DNA from: Ceratothoa steindachneri | Lineage: Eukaryota > Arthropoda > Malacostraca > Isopoda > Cymothoidae | Direction: 5' to 3' | DNA: 64,000 nucleotides | NCBI GenBank assembly: GCA_963969495.1 | Contig: OZ018319.1 | Span: 208,962,247 to 209,026,246 of the forward strand | Notes under the pieces: model-generated | The model's input: the letters and a program-made list of their open reading frames with translations, nothing else | Told to the model about the DNA's origin: nothing | Database searches by the model: none | Program-made: the position numbers and the translations under genes | In this document: positions 1-10,699 of the stretch, one piece after another | Layout: the number at the start of each line of letters is the position of its first letter | Position numbering within the stretch: position 1 is the first letter of the stretch

Positions 1-1764
1 TTTAATTTTTCTCGAACGCTTAGGCACAAATATGTTACTAATCAAAGGGAGGCAACACAATCAACTATTATTGAGTTCTAAATATGTACCCCAAAACCTG
101 TCACCAATTTTATGTCGTGTTTTACGGCCGAGTACGGATGTACGTTTGATTCGTACATGAGTAACTCCGTTCCACTTTTCTCTAAGAGTGCTCTAATTAC
201 ACAACTCCGACAAAATATACTTTTAATTAGATAAAAAAGTGAAATATTAAATCTTTAAATATACTAATGCTATAATAAAAATTAACACTACCAATGAGTA
301 ATACGTAATGGTTGACGCACAAATCACTTTCGCACGGAATAGTAACTAACAAACATGAGTAAGTTTTGGATTCCTTTTACCTTTAACGAAGAGGAAGTCG
401 GCAGTGGGATGAACTTGAAGGAGGGCCTCCTCGATGAGTTGATTTGAGGCGAGTTGGACTGGAGCCTTCTTCGCTGACGTAAGAATGTTTGTGAAAACAG
501 CTGATGCTTCTCACTGGGTGAAAGAGACGCGTGGCGAGTCTATTCGGGAAAACCAGCTGATGCTTATCCCGAGGAGGTGGAGACGTGAGGAGAGACTTCT
601 TGATTTATAGATGTAAGTGAGGGGATCTTGGATGAACGGAAGTTATTCCGATCCTTGTATTATAAATTCGGGCTTCTCGATGATGAGACTTGACCAAGAG
701 TTGAATTTTTCTCGAGTGGGAATCCACGTTAGTATTCCTCAATGGTGATGGCTATCTCCGGTTTTTCAGAAAACTGAGATAAGAGATTTTTTCTGGACGA
801 GAATGGTATGAGAGTTGGTCTCGATACCACTGGTCTGCTCTTCTAAGCGACCAAAGGAACGGCATTGGGAGGGAAAATCCCGCTCGGTTCCACTTATCTT
901 CTTGATTCCATGAGTGACTCAAGGACTCGTCTTCTTTTCTCGATTGCTACGCGGATTCTCCCTTATTATTTCTCAAGATTGAACTATATATACGTAGATT
1001 ATGACCTGGTGGAGGGAAGACGAGGGAGTTTAGGGGGAGCGAACCGTCACTAACCCACAGTTAAGCCTCTCTCCTACGCCATAAATTTTTAACGTTGTGA
1101 CACTTCGCCCCTTCTGGTTTATGCACGAAGAAAGTGAGATTTCGTCTATTTGGCGAAAATAGACATAAGCAAACGGAGGAGACAGTGAGCCTGTTCATAG
1201 ATTTTTATTCTAAAGGCTATCACACCCTCCTCTGTTTATTTAACGGATACGAAATCTGCTGACTGAAATCCTTCTTTGTGAGCGACGTTTGAAAGGTCTT
1301 TGGGGCAGCGGGGAAAGGGGAGGGGAGGGGGAGGAGGTAAAGTCTTGGCCCATGTGGAGCGTAATAGTTGAAGCTGTATAAACAAACTAGTGTCTGTTTG
1401 TCCTCGTGATATTTATTCCCTCATACTCAGTACAAACATTAAATTCGGAAATATGCCACTAAAATTAAAAAAAATTGTGCAACATGAGAGAACCAAAATG
1501 GTTTGCATCGTTTTGTAACCAGATGGCGCTATCTTATTTAGAGGCTGCAACTTCTCTATAAGGACAAAAAAAATTATGAATAAATATTCGTTAATGTTAT
1601 TTTGAACCTTAAGGAGAATTCATTCAGCACCATCGTGCAAAGTTAAGATAAGTCAATCCATCCACACCAATAGAGGTTCCGTGATTTGAAAACGTCTACA
1701 TCCCTTACAAGCCAGCTTTTGTTCTCGATGGGTTATAAACATCATTTATACTTCTATAGCAACT
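1..1764. other. Unassigned AT-rich sequence
   Basis: No protein family, tRNA or terminal-repeat structure was recognised. The only open frames are short and start at non-ATG codons with no meaningful similarity. A purine-rich G/A run lies near 1310-1340. Treated as non-coding or decayed repeat DNA. Confidence 0.4.
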
Positions 1765-2910
1765 CTTTGTTCACCCAACGAGCTTGGTTTGTTGCCATTA
1801 GTTTTTAATCAGATAATCTTGGATTGTAATCATTTTCTAGGTTGCTTGACGACTTTTGTTTGTCATCACTTTTCTATTTTCTGAAGAAATTGGGTTGTCG
1901 TAACTTTATTATTGTCTTACAAACCTGATTTGTCGTCCTTCCATTGTTCGCCTAATACCCTAGTTTTTGTTTTTTTTACTTCTATGTTTACTTGATACCT
2001 CTGGTTTGCCATTAATTTCCTATTCGCCTGGCAACCGTAATTTGCGTCATTTAGTTCTTCGCCTGACGATCATGATTCATCGTCAGTTCATTGTTGACCT
2101 GATGACCTTAGTTTGTCGAAATCTCGTTGTTCACTTGACGACCATAGATATTGTCGTCATTTCGTATTTCATTTGACAACAATGAGTTGTCATTTCCTTT
2201 CTCACATGATTACCAAGGTTTTTCTTTATTTCGTTTTTCGCCTGACGACCTTGGTCCATCACCAGCTTGTTGTTGACCTGAGGATCCTGGCTTGTCGTAA
2301 TTTCTTGGTTCGCTTCACACTGATTCTTCTTCATTTTTTCGCTTGAAGATCATAGTTTGTCTTCATTTCTGGACAAGCATCATTTCTCGTCATTTCGTTG
2401 TGAATCTGAAGATCCTAATTTTCGTTGTTTTTTTTTGTTCGCCTGACGTCCCTTGTTTGTTGTTATATCATTGTTTGCCCAACTCCCTTTTTTTGTCATC
2501 TCCTTGTTCTCCTTGGCTTTTCGTCATTTTATAGCTAGCCTGATGACCCTGTTTCGTTTTAATATTGTTATTACCCCTGATACTCTGGTCTGTCTTCATT
2601 TTTTGTTTAACTACCGACCCTGTTTTTCATACCATCTATTTCTTCATCATATTGCCCTGGATTTTCATTTTATTGCTGACCTTATATTTTTCATCACCTG
2701 AAGACTCTGGTGTTTATTCATTACGTTGTTCAGCTGACGATCCTGGTTTGACGTCAATTTTGTTGTTTACCTTATAACCGTAATTGTCGCAAATTTCTCG
2801 TTTCCCTGACAACCTTGATTGTCTTCTTTCGTTGTTGACGTGATGCCCCTTGTTTTTCATCATTTTCTTGCTCACTTGACGCCATTGGATGGTGTCATTA
2901 TCTAATTTTT
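1765..2910. repeat. Minisatellite, ~36-bp unit, about 30 degenerate copies
   Basis: The phrase pattern TTGTCGTCATTTCGTTGTTC followed by GCCTGACGACCCTGG recurs about every 36 bases with many substitutions and small indels across about 1.14 kb. The copy number (about 30) is length divided by period, not an exact count. Open frames inside it are by-products of the repeat and are not called as genes. Confidence 0.85.
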
Positions 2911-2984
2911 AGTCGCGTGTGACTATATCTCAATATATTGGTCCGTCGGTCGGTTCCCATTTTGCTATTTTTTTTTTGTTTTGG

Positions 2985-3355
2985 TAGTAGCATTTAACTA
3001 TCTGGCCGATTTAACGTAATTTGAAACCCTTATATTGCTTTACATTATCTTTCGAATGATATAATTGTCAATGTCCTCCCAAAGTTAGCCATGGAATTAT
3101 TTTGTTTTAGTAATAGCATTTTACTATTTGGCTGATTCTAAAGAAATTTGAAACTCTTATGTTGTTTTAAATTCTCTTTCGAATGATATAATTAATAAAG
3201 TAGTCCCAAAGTTAGCCGGGGAATTATTTGGTAATAACTTCATAACTATTCGTCCGGTTCTAACGAAATTTGAAACCCTTATGTTGTCTTACATTTTCTT
3301 TCGAATGATGAAATTGCCAAGGTCCTCACAAACTTAGTCTGGGGATTATTGAAAG
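2985..3355. repeat. Three tandem copies of a ~120-bp unit
   Basis: Three consecutive blocks share, in order, AATTTGAAACCCTTATRTTG, TCTTTCGAATGATATAATT and CCCAAAGTTAGCC, spaced about 120 bases apart. Copies differ by roughly 15-20% by eye. The block follows directly on the 36-bp minisatellite but has an unrelated unit, so it looks like a separate short satellite or a locally triplicated segment. Confidence 0.8.
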
Positions 3356-4600
3356 TTTTGCAAAATGGATTTTTTTGCTGTTACTTTAAATGATATACTC
3401 ATAGATCTACACTTTATGTATTTAATCTTGATACAATTGTATCTCTTTAAACAAACTATTAAATACCCCAGAATGAGTAATTCTTGCGTCCTGGTGTGTT
3501 AAAACATATACCTTTCACCAACCTAATGGAATGGAGCTTGTTTGAAAAGTGTTCACTTTATAGATCACAGAAAACTTCCCCCTGCATTGTTCAGCATCTT
3601 TACAGGAATAATGACTCCCCATTAACAGGCCTACTCGTAGGAAGGGCACGAACCACAAAAGAGCGCTTGTCTAACTACATAAGAAATGCTTTGTAGAATA
3701 GGAAGTCTTTTAAGCGATATTTAAAGGCACCAAGGGAAGTAGCGGAGAGTATAGCAGCGTGTAGCTCATTCAACCTTATACGAGCAAACATTAAAAAAAA
3801 ATCATAATCACCCATACAGGTAGTGCCATAGAGGTAGAACCAGAAGGTTCGGTTCACAAGGGCCAGGAAGGATCAAACAATGAAGTCAGGTGCCACCAGA
3901 GTGTGAAGTAGTGCCACAAACGTAAATGAGTAAAACAGAGGGAATTTTTCCTAGGAAGGAGCAATAGAGTGCGCTGATTCCACCTTTGTCCATCAAGTTG
4001 GGCCTAAAATAAATTTGGCTCCTCTCTAAATTTGGAGGGGGTCATCATCTGTAGAGATGTGATTAGCTTATGATCTTCACTCACAGAAGATGTGGTGAAA
4101 GATACCCTAGGTGGTATGGGAGGGGTAGAGAAGGTGTAATGAGAGAATTCGCCGAGTTCAACTGAGAGAAGGTGACAAGGAATTTGGAAGGAATAGTGCT
4201 AGATACCTCTTACAGAATCTTCACGAGATGTAATTTAATTAAGCAACACAGATGTGTACAACATCTTTTGAAGTTCAATGAGAACATTGGATTGCACTGA
4301 GTGGTTCATAGGGAGCACTTCACTTGATATACTGAACCATGAACGTCGGCACCAAAACGAAAAATTATTCAAATTAAGACTTTCTTAAGCAAATGGTGTC
4401 AAATAATTATTGGGACAGAAGAACGCACTGAAAATTATTCAGGAACGATATATAGATCACAGATAGTTTATACCAATAAGCAAAATATTTGTAGAAATAA
4501 GGATTATAAGTAGAGTGCATTTTTGATAGCGTCGATATGTAAATTATGGTATAATTACTGCTTTAACCGAGCACTTTAAAGAAATCGAAAAGAAACACTC
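3356..4600. other. Unassigned sequence with a short open frame at 3484-3696
   Basis: The stretch 3484-3696 (+) is open for 70 codons but starts at a non-ATG codon and shows no motif I recognise. The rest has no identifiable repeat boundary or gene. Possibly a decayed mobile-element fragment, but I cannot support that. Confidence 0.3.
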
Positions 4601-4604
4601 TTGT

Positions 4605-4820
4605 GCGTTTACGATAACAATCTCTTGCCCCATTAATTCTGCATTGGGCACGCCTGGGCGACACTCCGCACTCAAGTCGCTCTATCTAATAGACCAATAG
4701 AACAGCTGTTAGATTGGTCTATTATCCGGATACAGCTACTTGTTTGCTGTGGGTGAGGGGCGTTCACCCAGGTGTACCCATGGCAGGATTAATGGGGCGA
4801 GCGACTCTTATCGTAAACGC
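4605..4820. repeat. Fold-back (inverted-repeat) element, MITE-like
   Basis: The outer arms begin GCGTTTACGATAA and match in reverse complement over about 58 bases with a handful of mismatches, including the shared block GCCCCATTAAT. The centre is a 38-bp palindrome at 4687-4724 (TAATAGACCAAT on each side, joined through AACAGCTGTT). The whole unit is about 216 bp. I found no target-site duplication, so assignment to a mobile-element family is inference. Confidence 0.75.
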
Positions 4821-6449
4821 AAATCCTAACTGAGTCAGTGCTGCTAATTAAAAAAAAACATGTGTTTGTGAAGAGAACGCGCTCTCTTCGTTTCTATTGA
4901 CGCGTGCAAGTTATATTAAAATACCTTAAAAATCAAGATTAACTAGGCTTACATCCATCCACACACGCGCATGTACACTCTCCTACCTTTGTCCACACGA
5001 TATTCGAATTAATTAGGCTCCATACAGTTGGGTTTAATTATGAAAGATGGTTCCAGTAATGAAACAATAAAAGGAGGGTATCCTTAGGTGAAGCGCAAAA
5101 ATGCCTCGCCTCATGTCTTTCTCTTTTCCGATTTGTTATTCTCTTGGTAGCGTTGGTTCTCTTTTCCCATTTGTTATTCTCCAGGTAACGCTGGTTCTTT
5201 TTCCCCAGTACTTCACCCCACATCTCCCCCTTTCTCGCCACTAACGAAGAAACAGCCTCTTACCCCACACCTAAAACCCTGCCCCTCCCAACCCGGCGAA
5301 TAATTTCCCGACTTGATCTATGTTTCATTATTACATCTAATTAGCAGAGAGGAGAATTTTTGTTATTGTCTAATTAACAGGGACAAAGGATGAAAGGGCT
5401 GGCTCCTTTTCTTTTTTCTTCATTTTCTTCTATTTTCTCTTCTCGCAAGAGAGAGAGAGAAAGAAATTATTACATATATATTGATAAGATGAAGCTATTG
5501 AAAGCATTTGTACAATAATACTGAGCTTAACAAATGAACTAAAAGAGTTAAAAGACTTGGGCAAGTCAGAGTACGCGTTCTATAATCAATATATCAGAGC
5601 TGTGTTATCTAAGCTACTGCCCGCGGGCTACATTAGACAGGCTACAAAATTTTGCCTGGCACACATCATGAAATATTTGTTTCTGTGGCACTTTTTTCCA
5701 TCCCTGTTGTGGAAAAACGAAAACAACCAGTTTTTTTCAGCCAAAATGTTTTTTTTTAAGTTCAAATATATTAGGTTGACAAAAATGAATGTCAAGTTTT
5801 AAAAAGGAAAGTAAAATTTTGGTATGGCAAAAATGGTATTAATTCAGCAAGTAGTTTTCATCACTATTAAACGATGGATGCCTTTCTAAAATAATTCATT
5901 TGGTTTTGGTAAAATATAGGATTGATATACTTTTCCACATCCTTCATATCAAGGTAAACATAGTTAAATGAAATATATGGTAAGCAGCTGGTGTAAAGGC
6001 CGCTGAAGATGGAGGATGAAAGAGAAATTATCAACCTAAAGCAATATTTTTTTATTGGGTCAAACTTGCCACTCGTGGACGTGTATAGTCATGGTGGAGA
6101 AGTAGAACCCGATCTATTGACCAGTGTAGGTCATTTTGTGCAAAAACTTCATATAAACGTCATAAATATTGGACTTACCGTACCGTCTATAAAGATCAGA
6201 AAGCCTGTATTTCAATTGCAGCATCTACCATTACTTTAACCAGAAAAACAAGCTTTCCTAAATTGATATAGTAAAACATATACGTATAAACTATAAAGTG
6301 CTAAAAGTTATGAAAATTTGGATAAATAAAACGAAAGGTATCACAACATATAAAGAAGTTACTAGAAAAATTGAATTGTACCAAATGATCCGAACGACAA
6401 CGGAAACAAATATTTATTTGAAATTGTCGTCGTCGTCGTCGGCACCAGC
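4821..6449. other. Unassigned sequence with a small 38-bp duplication
   Basis: A roughly 38-bp unit containing CCCATTTGTTATTCTC is repeated twice near 5120-5205. Short open frames at 5557-5802 and 6009-6239 (+) have no recognisable motifs and are not called as genes. A short GTC microsatellite lies near 6425-6440. Confidence 0.3.
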
Positions 6450-6950
6450 TCGTGTCCGAGGATTGGTTTCGTCATCTGTTATCCTATCATCTAGGCCTAA
6501 TCTGTGGTGGAAGAGTCGTGGGCACTGATATCATGGTTGGGGGGGGGGAGGAGGTTGTTCTAGTCTCTTTTTATTCTCCTACGTTTTTCTTCTTCCTTTT
6601 GTCTCCTCCCCTCCTCGAACGCCGCAGTACCATCACCGTCGGCTCTCCTCCAAGTTGAACGGTCCCTTGCACTTTGTTCACACGAGGATGGATCAATGTT
6701 AGCAAGGGTCATGGTGCGCTTTAGCTGATCTTTGTAACGTCGTTTTTGGGGTCCTCTTGATCTCGTAGCATTAGTTAGTTCGCCCTACAGCATGTTCCTG
6801 GTGAGCCGGGATGGTTTATCCTCAGGACATGACCTGCCCAGCGGAGACGATAGTGGGTGATGGTGGCTTTGACGCTGGTTACAGAGGCTCGCCTCAGGAC
6901 CTTAATGTTGGTGGCATGGCTTTTCCATGGGGTTTAAAGCAATATAGCGA
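6450..6950 (-). pseudogene. LINE reverse transcriptase C-terminal fragment
   Basis: Read on the minus strand, 6950 to about 6780 encodes a segment with HYRLRWAGHVLR, the hallmark 'RW.GHV.R' block found downstream of the RT domain in RTE-like and related LINEs. After a frameshift the reading continues with a basic RGPQKRRYKDQLKR block and a W-R-containing tail down to about 6600. This matches the normal 3' end of such ORF2 proteins. No EN or RT catalytic region remains. It ends just left of the LTR element that starts at 6985. Confidence 0.7.
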
Positions 6951-6984
6951 TTAAATTATCTATGGAAAACATTCGCAAACTTAG

Positions 6985-7977
6985 TGTCGAGAATAGAGGT
7001 TCCTTGCCTCCATCTAGCCCGTCGAAACAACGAGGTCCGGCAACGTGGGAACATTCAGAATATCAAACTGCTTTCTGCGATAAGCGAGGGATTGGAATCT
7101 TGAACGCACGCTCTGTCGCCTCCCAGGGCGTTATCAAGAACCCCCAGCGGGAGTATTTCTTATCCCTCAAGCGATGTTTTGGTCCAAGGAGAGGTTCCCC
7201 CGCACCTCTCCTTGGCAGAGGCAGTAACGGTTCCGGCTAGTCCCTATATATTGTTGGTCATAATTGGGTATCGACAGTACATATAAGCCTGCCTTTTACA
7301 ACAAAAGACGTCATTCTCGATCGCGTTCCATTTCCCTACGAGTCCGAAGGCTTGAATTCTACCGAAAGATCTGAGCCCCAGTCAATTGGCACATCCTTGG
7401 TTTGGGTACATTTCGTTTGGCAAGAATACTCTCTCTAGGTATTGTTACTACTAGAGGTTAAACCTCCCGTGGTTAATGACCCTGGAATAACCAACCGATT
7501 CCAGTTTCATCTCCAAGGCCTCAAACCCAAGCTAGGCTGAGACGAATCATCTGTGGCCTCCTTGTCAGTCATCCTTGTGTGCGTACGTACAGAGGTCGTA
7601 TAGCCTCTCGACCACTACTGTAGAGTTAGCCAAGAGTAGCTTTGTTAGATCGATTATTGAAAACATCTAGTATCCATTGCCATTATTCTATTTTAAAATA
7701 TTTATTGTGAATACTGTGTGAATATTTAAGTATATTTTTGTTCCTACTTTTACATAAAGAAGCCCGCAGCCTTCATTAGTTTAATAACGGCCAACTGCAC
7801 TCACTCTTTTAAATTTAAATCTCCGCACTCCTTCAAGGAAGTTGGTCCCCAACTTTTTCCACTTTTATCCTTCGTCTCTGTCGTGACCAGAGTTGAGTCG
7901 AGGTCACTCGTTTGACATTGAGCATCCACGCACATCGGGTAGAAGTAACGTATATGTCTGTAAGTCAGTATACGACA
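6985..7977 (+). repeat. 5' LTR of element 1
   Basis: The LTR starts TGTCGAGAATA and ends TATACGACA. It aligns along its whole length with 12578-13580, with many substitutions and small indels, so the insertion is old. A TATATA box lies at 7245-7250, and the T-rich stretch around 7730 is a plausible polyadenylation zone. Sequence near 7060-7120 superficially recalls 5.8S rRNA but recurs in the 3' LTR and is simply LTR. Confidence 0.9.
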
Positions 7978-7980
7978 TAA

Positions 7981-7985
<5 letters not shown>

Positions 7986-8054
<69 letters not shown>
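7986..8054. repeat. (TA)n microsatellite just inside the 5' LTR
   Basis: About 69 bp of nearly pure TA begins within ten bases of the 5' LTR end, where a retrotransposon normally carries its tRNA primer-binding site. No TGG-type primer-binding sequence is visible on either side. The YIYI open frame across it is an artefact of the repeat. Confidence 0.95.
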
Positions 8055-8056
<2 letters not shown>

Positions 8057-8631
8057 CTTGTATCAGGTTTATAGTGTCTTTAAAGGGTTCATTTTAAGGT
8101 CTTTTATTGGTTTTAAGGCTAAAGGTTTGGCTACTAAGAAAGTAAGCAGAAATAATCTTGCGAATTAATTTTCCAATTTATTGTGTGTACCTGTATTTAT
8201 ACATACATGTGTAAGTTTTGAGACCGCGCTTCTCATTTATTCTCCCCAGCGGAATTTTACCCTTTCATACCAAGAAATGCTCAGTCTAGTTTTGTTCTCA
8301 ATGTGAGCAAAGTTAAACGCCCTCGCGTTAATTCGTGCATTTCCGAGTGCTCAGACTGAAATTATTAATCGCGTAGTGTGCATACCTAGTTAATTCAGGT
8401 CGACCATCCCGTTACGTTTTTTTATGTTTAGTTCGAATTCGCGACCATCATGTCTTAATTCGAGCAGTTTAAATTACAAGGTGAATCTCTTGGTTTTTCT
8501 GGAAAGGTACTTCTTTCCTATATACAAGAAGGAGAAAAAGCCGAGAGAGCGGAAAGAAGAGAGAGAGAAGAAAGAGAGAAAGAGAGAGAGAGAAAGAAGA
8601 AAGAGAAAGCATCCGACGGCATGAATTGCAA
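8055..8631 (+). other. Element 1 untranslated leader
   Basis: This stretch lies between the (TA)n array and gag. It contains no recognised domain. It ends in a long purine-rich run (8525-8610, GAGAGA/AAAGAGA) just before the gag start. It is the 5' leader of the retrotransposon by position. Confidence 0.6.
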
Positions 8632-9627
8632 ATGAGTAGAGCGAGGATGGAAACGCTCTCCGTCAACTCGCGGAATGACGTCCCACAAACTGCGTCCGTG
8701 AACCTCCCGGTTTACAAGGAAGGAGAAGATTTCGAGTCCTATTTACCGAACTTTGAAAAGATCTTCGAGCTAAACAACTTGAACATTGAAGCGGATGGTG
8801 TCGCTCAACTTTTGCTGTTGTTATGCTCTAAACTCCGAGATATTTTTATATCCCTCCCGTCGGAGGCAACGATCAACTATTCGACGTTGAAATCGGAATC
8901 GTTAGTCGCGTATAGCATGATGACGACAAATTTCAACCACGTTAAATTTCGTCACGCTCGTATACAGCCCAACCAAAATTTTCGACAGTTTGAGTATACG
9001 CTTCTGAGACATTTCAACTTCTGGCTCGATTCTTCGAAAGTTTTCCACGAGTATGAAGCGCTAGTTGACTTCATTCTGAAGGAAGAGCTATTGGTTTCGC
9101 TTTCTTCTGAGATTCGATCTTTTGTGAACGACCGGAGGTGTTCCACCTTCAAGGAATGTATCGAAGAAGCCGATATATTCGCCGCGAGTCACAATTGCTA
9201 CCCTGAGGAAGGAAGAAAGTCTAAACCCTCGTCGCCCAAAGGGAAAAGTGGCAAACAAAAATTTACTCCCCGTGACCCTAGCAAGTTTGTCAAAGTAAAT
9301 GGCCCCTCTACGCCAGGAAATCTTTCTTCGTCTGAACTTCGTGACGTCAAGCCATTCTCGTCGAATTCCCCTTAGTCATATTTCTCCAGGAGGCCCGTCG
9401 TGTGTTTTTCCTACAGTGTTGAAGGACATTTGTGAACCAACTGCCCTCAAAACTCCTAATTCCGCCCTAGTTCTCTCAATCAAGGGCACCATATTTGTGC
9501 TTCCCCCGTGCCACCACCGTCGCAAGTTGAACCACCTCCCTCTCCGTCTGATCCTCCTGCCGCTGGCAATCAGGTTAACTTCATGTTCGAGAAGAGCTCC
9601 CCAGGAAGTTCGAGACCGGATCAGTAA
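8632..9627 (+). pseudogene. gag: gag of element 1, with in-frame stops
   Basis: The ATG at 8632 opens a frame that stops (TAG) at 9373-9375 after about 248 codons, then continues in the same frame to a TAA at 9625. The first part has the hydrophobic/acidic pattern of a gypsy-type capsid (F..YL..FE.....N) followed by a lysine/serine/proline-rich tail. Beyond the TAG, codons at 9403-9444 give C-F-S-Y-S-V-E-G-H-L-stop-T-N-C, a CCHC zinc knuckle with its second Cys changed to Tyr and one more stop. A proline-rich linker follows. The gag is therefore disabled but recognisable. Confidence 0.8.
9403..9444 (+). other. Degenerate CCHC zinc knuckle of gag
   Basis: Spacing C-x2-[Y]-x4-H-x4-C in the gag frame fits the nucleocapsid knuckle; the second cysteine reads Tyr (one base from Cys) and a TGA interrupts it. 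It lies between the capsid-like region and the protease, as expected for gag. Confidence 0.65.
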
Positions 9628-9895
9628 ACGCTGCCGGGTCTCCACTAGTGTTCCGGATACAGGGTGTACGTGTATTGTAGTGTCTGACGAGCTACTTCTT
9701 TCGATTGCTCCAAACCATGATAAGTTTGCGGTAGCACATGACTACCTAGGGCGTACAAATCGATTCTTCATCGTGAAATACTTTAACGAATGCGCGTATT
9801 ATACCGGCTGGGCTGAAATAGTGGTGGCCCCAATAAAGTTCTGCGCTGTTCTGGTCATACAGTGCCCAAGGGTTACTTCCACCCTTGTGGTTTAA
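9628..9895 (+). pseudogene. Retroviral-type aspartic protease remnant
   Basis: In the frame one base on from gag, the reading contains VPDTGCTC near 9650, matching the aspartyl protease active-site triplet D-T-G in its usual hydrophobic setting. About 70 further residues follow before a stop at 9893-9895. The frame change relative to gag could be an original -1/+1 frameshift or decay; a single copy cannot tell. Confidence 0.65.
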
Positions 9896-10160
9896 CTCAT
9901 CATCACGCGGTCCCAGGCAAAGAGGAAGCAGAGGCACCTGCTATCCTTGAAACCCCCTGCGACTCCGAGTTTAGCGGCGTTCTGAATAATGAATTCGCTA
10001 AAAAGCAAAAGGACTGCGATTCACTCTGCCCCCTCTGGACCAAAACGCATAATAAGTTTCAGTAGTCCACCCGCGGTAATAAAGTCGTTTCCCACGTCGT
10101 CAAGAACGACCTCCTGTACTGCGCCTGCTTGGAAAGCAATATTTCCGAGACCCATGCATT

Positions 10161-10545
10161 ATGCATCCCCTGTTCACAGGTCCCCTTCATAGTCCTTTCT
10201 CTGGCCATTTCACCCATACTAAAACGGATCAGAGAATTTTAAAATATTTTTATTGGCCCGGTGCGACAGATGACATCCCGACTTATTGCCGTTCGTGTGA
10301 TATCTGTCAAAGGACAGCCGCAAAAGGACGTCTCAGACCCGCTCTTCTTCAGAAGGGACCCATCATATCTGAACCCTTCACCCGTGTGGCAATCAACCTG
10401 ATGGACCCCTTCCCGTTCAGCGAAATTCGCGGCCCCGTTGACTACCTCATTTGAACTCCGTCTGAGCACAAGTTGTACCATGTAAACACGCTCAAGAGGT
10501 ACCAGCGCCGAGCGTGCATCAATAATATTGCGGTCATTGATTAAG
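10161..10545 (+). pseudogene. Integrase of element 1: zinc finger plus C-terminal module, core deleted
   Basis: The first part carries a GHFTHTKT...KYFYWPG...YCRSCDICQR series, the HHCC zinc-binding domain of Ty3/gypsy integrases, followed by the entry to the catalytic core (AINLMDPFP, where the usual first catalytic Asp reads Asn). After about ten more residues the sequence jumps to PVDYLI-stop-TPS....YHVNTLKRY, the GPY/F-like C-terminus, ending at a TAA at 10543. So most of the DD-35-E core, about 150 residues, is gone. It lies directly ahead of RT, not after RNase H. Confidence 0.8.
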
Positions 10546-10699
10546 AGTCGGCCAAGGAAGCAGACTACCCTCTAGATCCGCTAAATGTAGTGCAAGTGGC
10601 TTGCATTAAACGAGACAAAGAGTACCCCTTTCCCACCGCTACCGAATCCCTGTCATCTGACTTAGACGTTAATGCCCAGCTTCTCCCCCCCCCACCGAA

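Noticed and set aside
1765..2910. CRISPR-like array
   Set aside because: Units are contiguous without unique spacers, degenerate, and the context is eukaryotic.
7060..7120. Sequence reminiscent of 5.8S rRNA (TTGAACGCACG)
   Set aside because: It recurs in the matching LTR at 12670-12720 and the rest of the 5.8S core is missing; it is LTR sequence.
7893..8168. 91-codon open frame with a long YIYI run, and similar frames at 25483, 35430 and 51789
   Set aside because: Produced by (TA)n microsatellites; no protein character outside the repeat.
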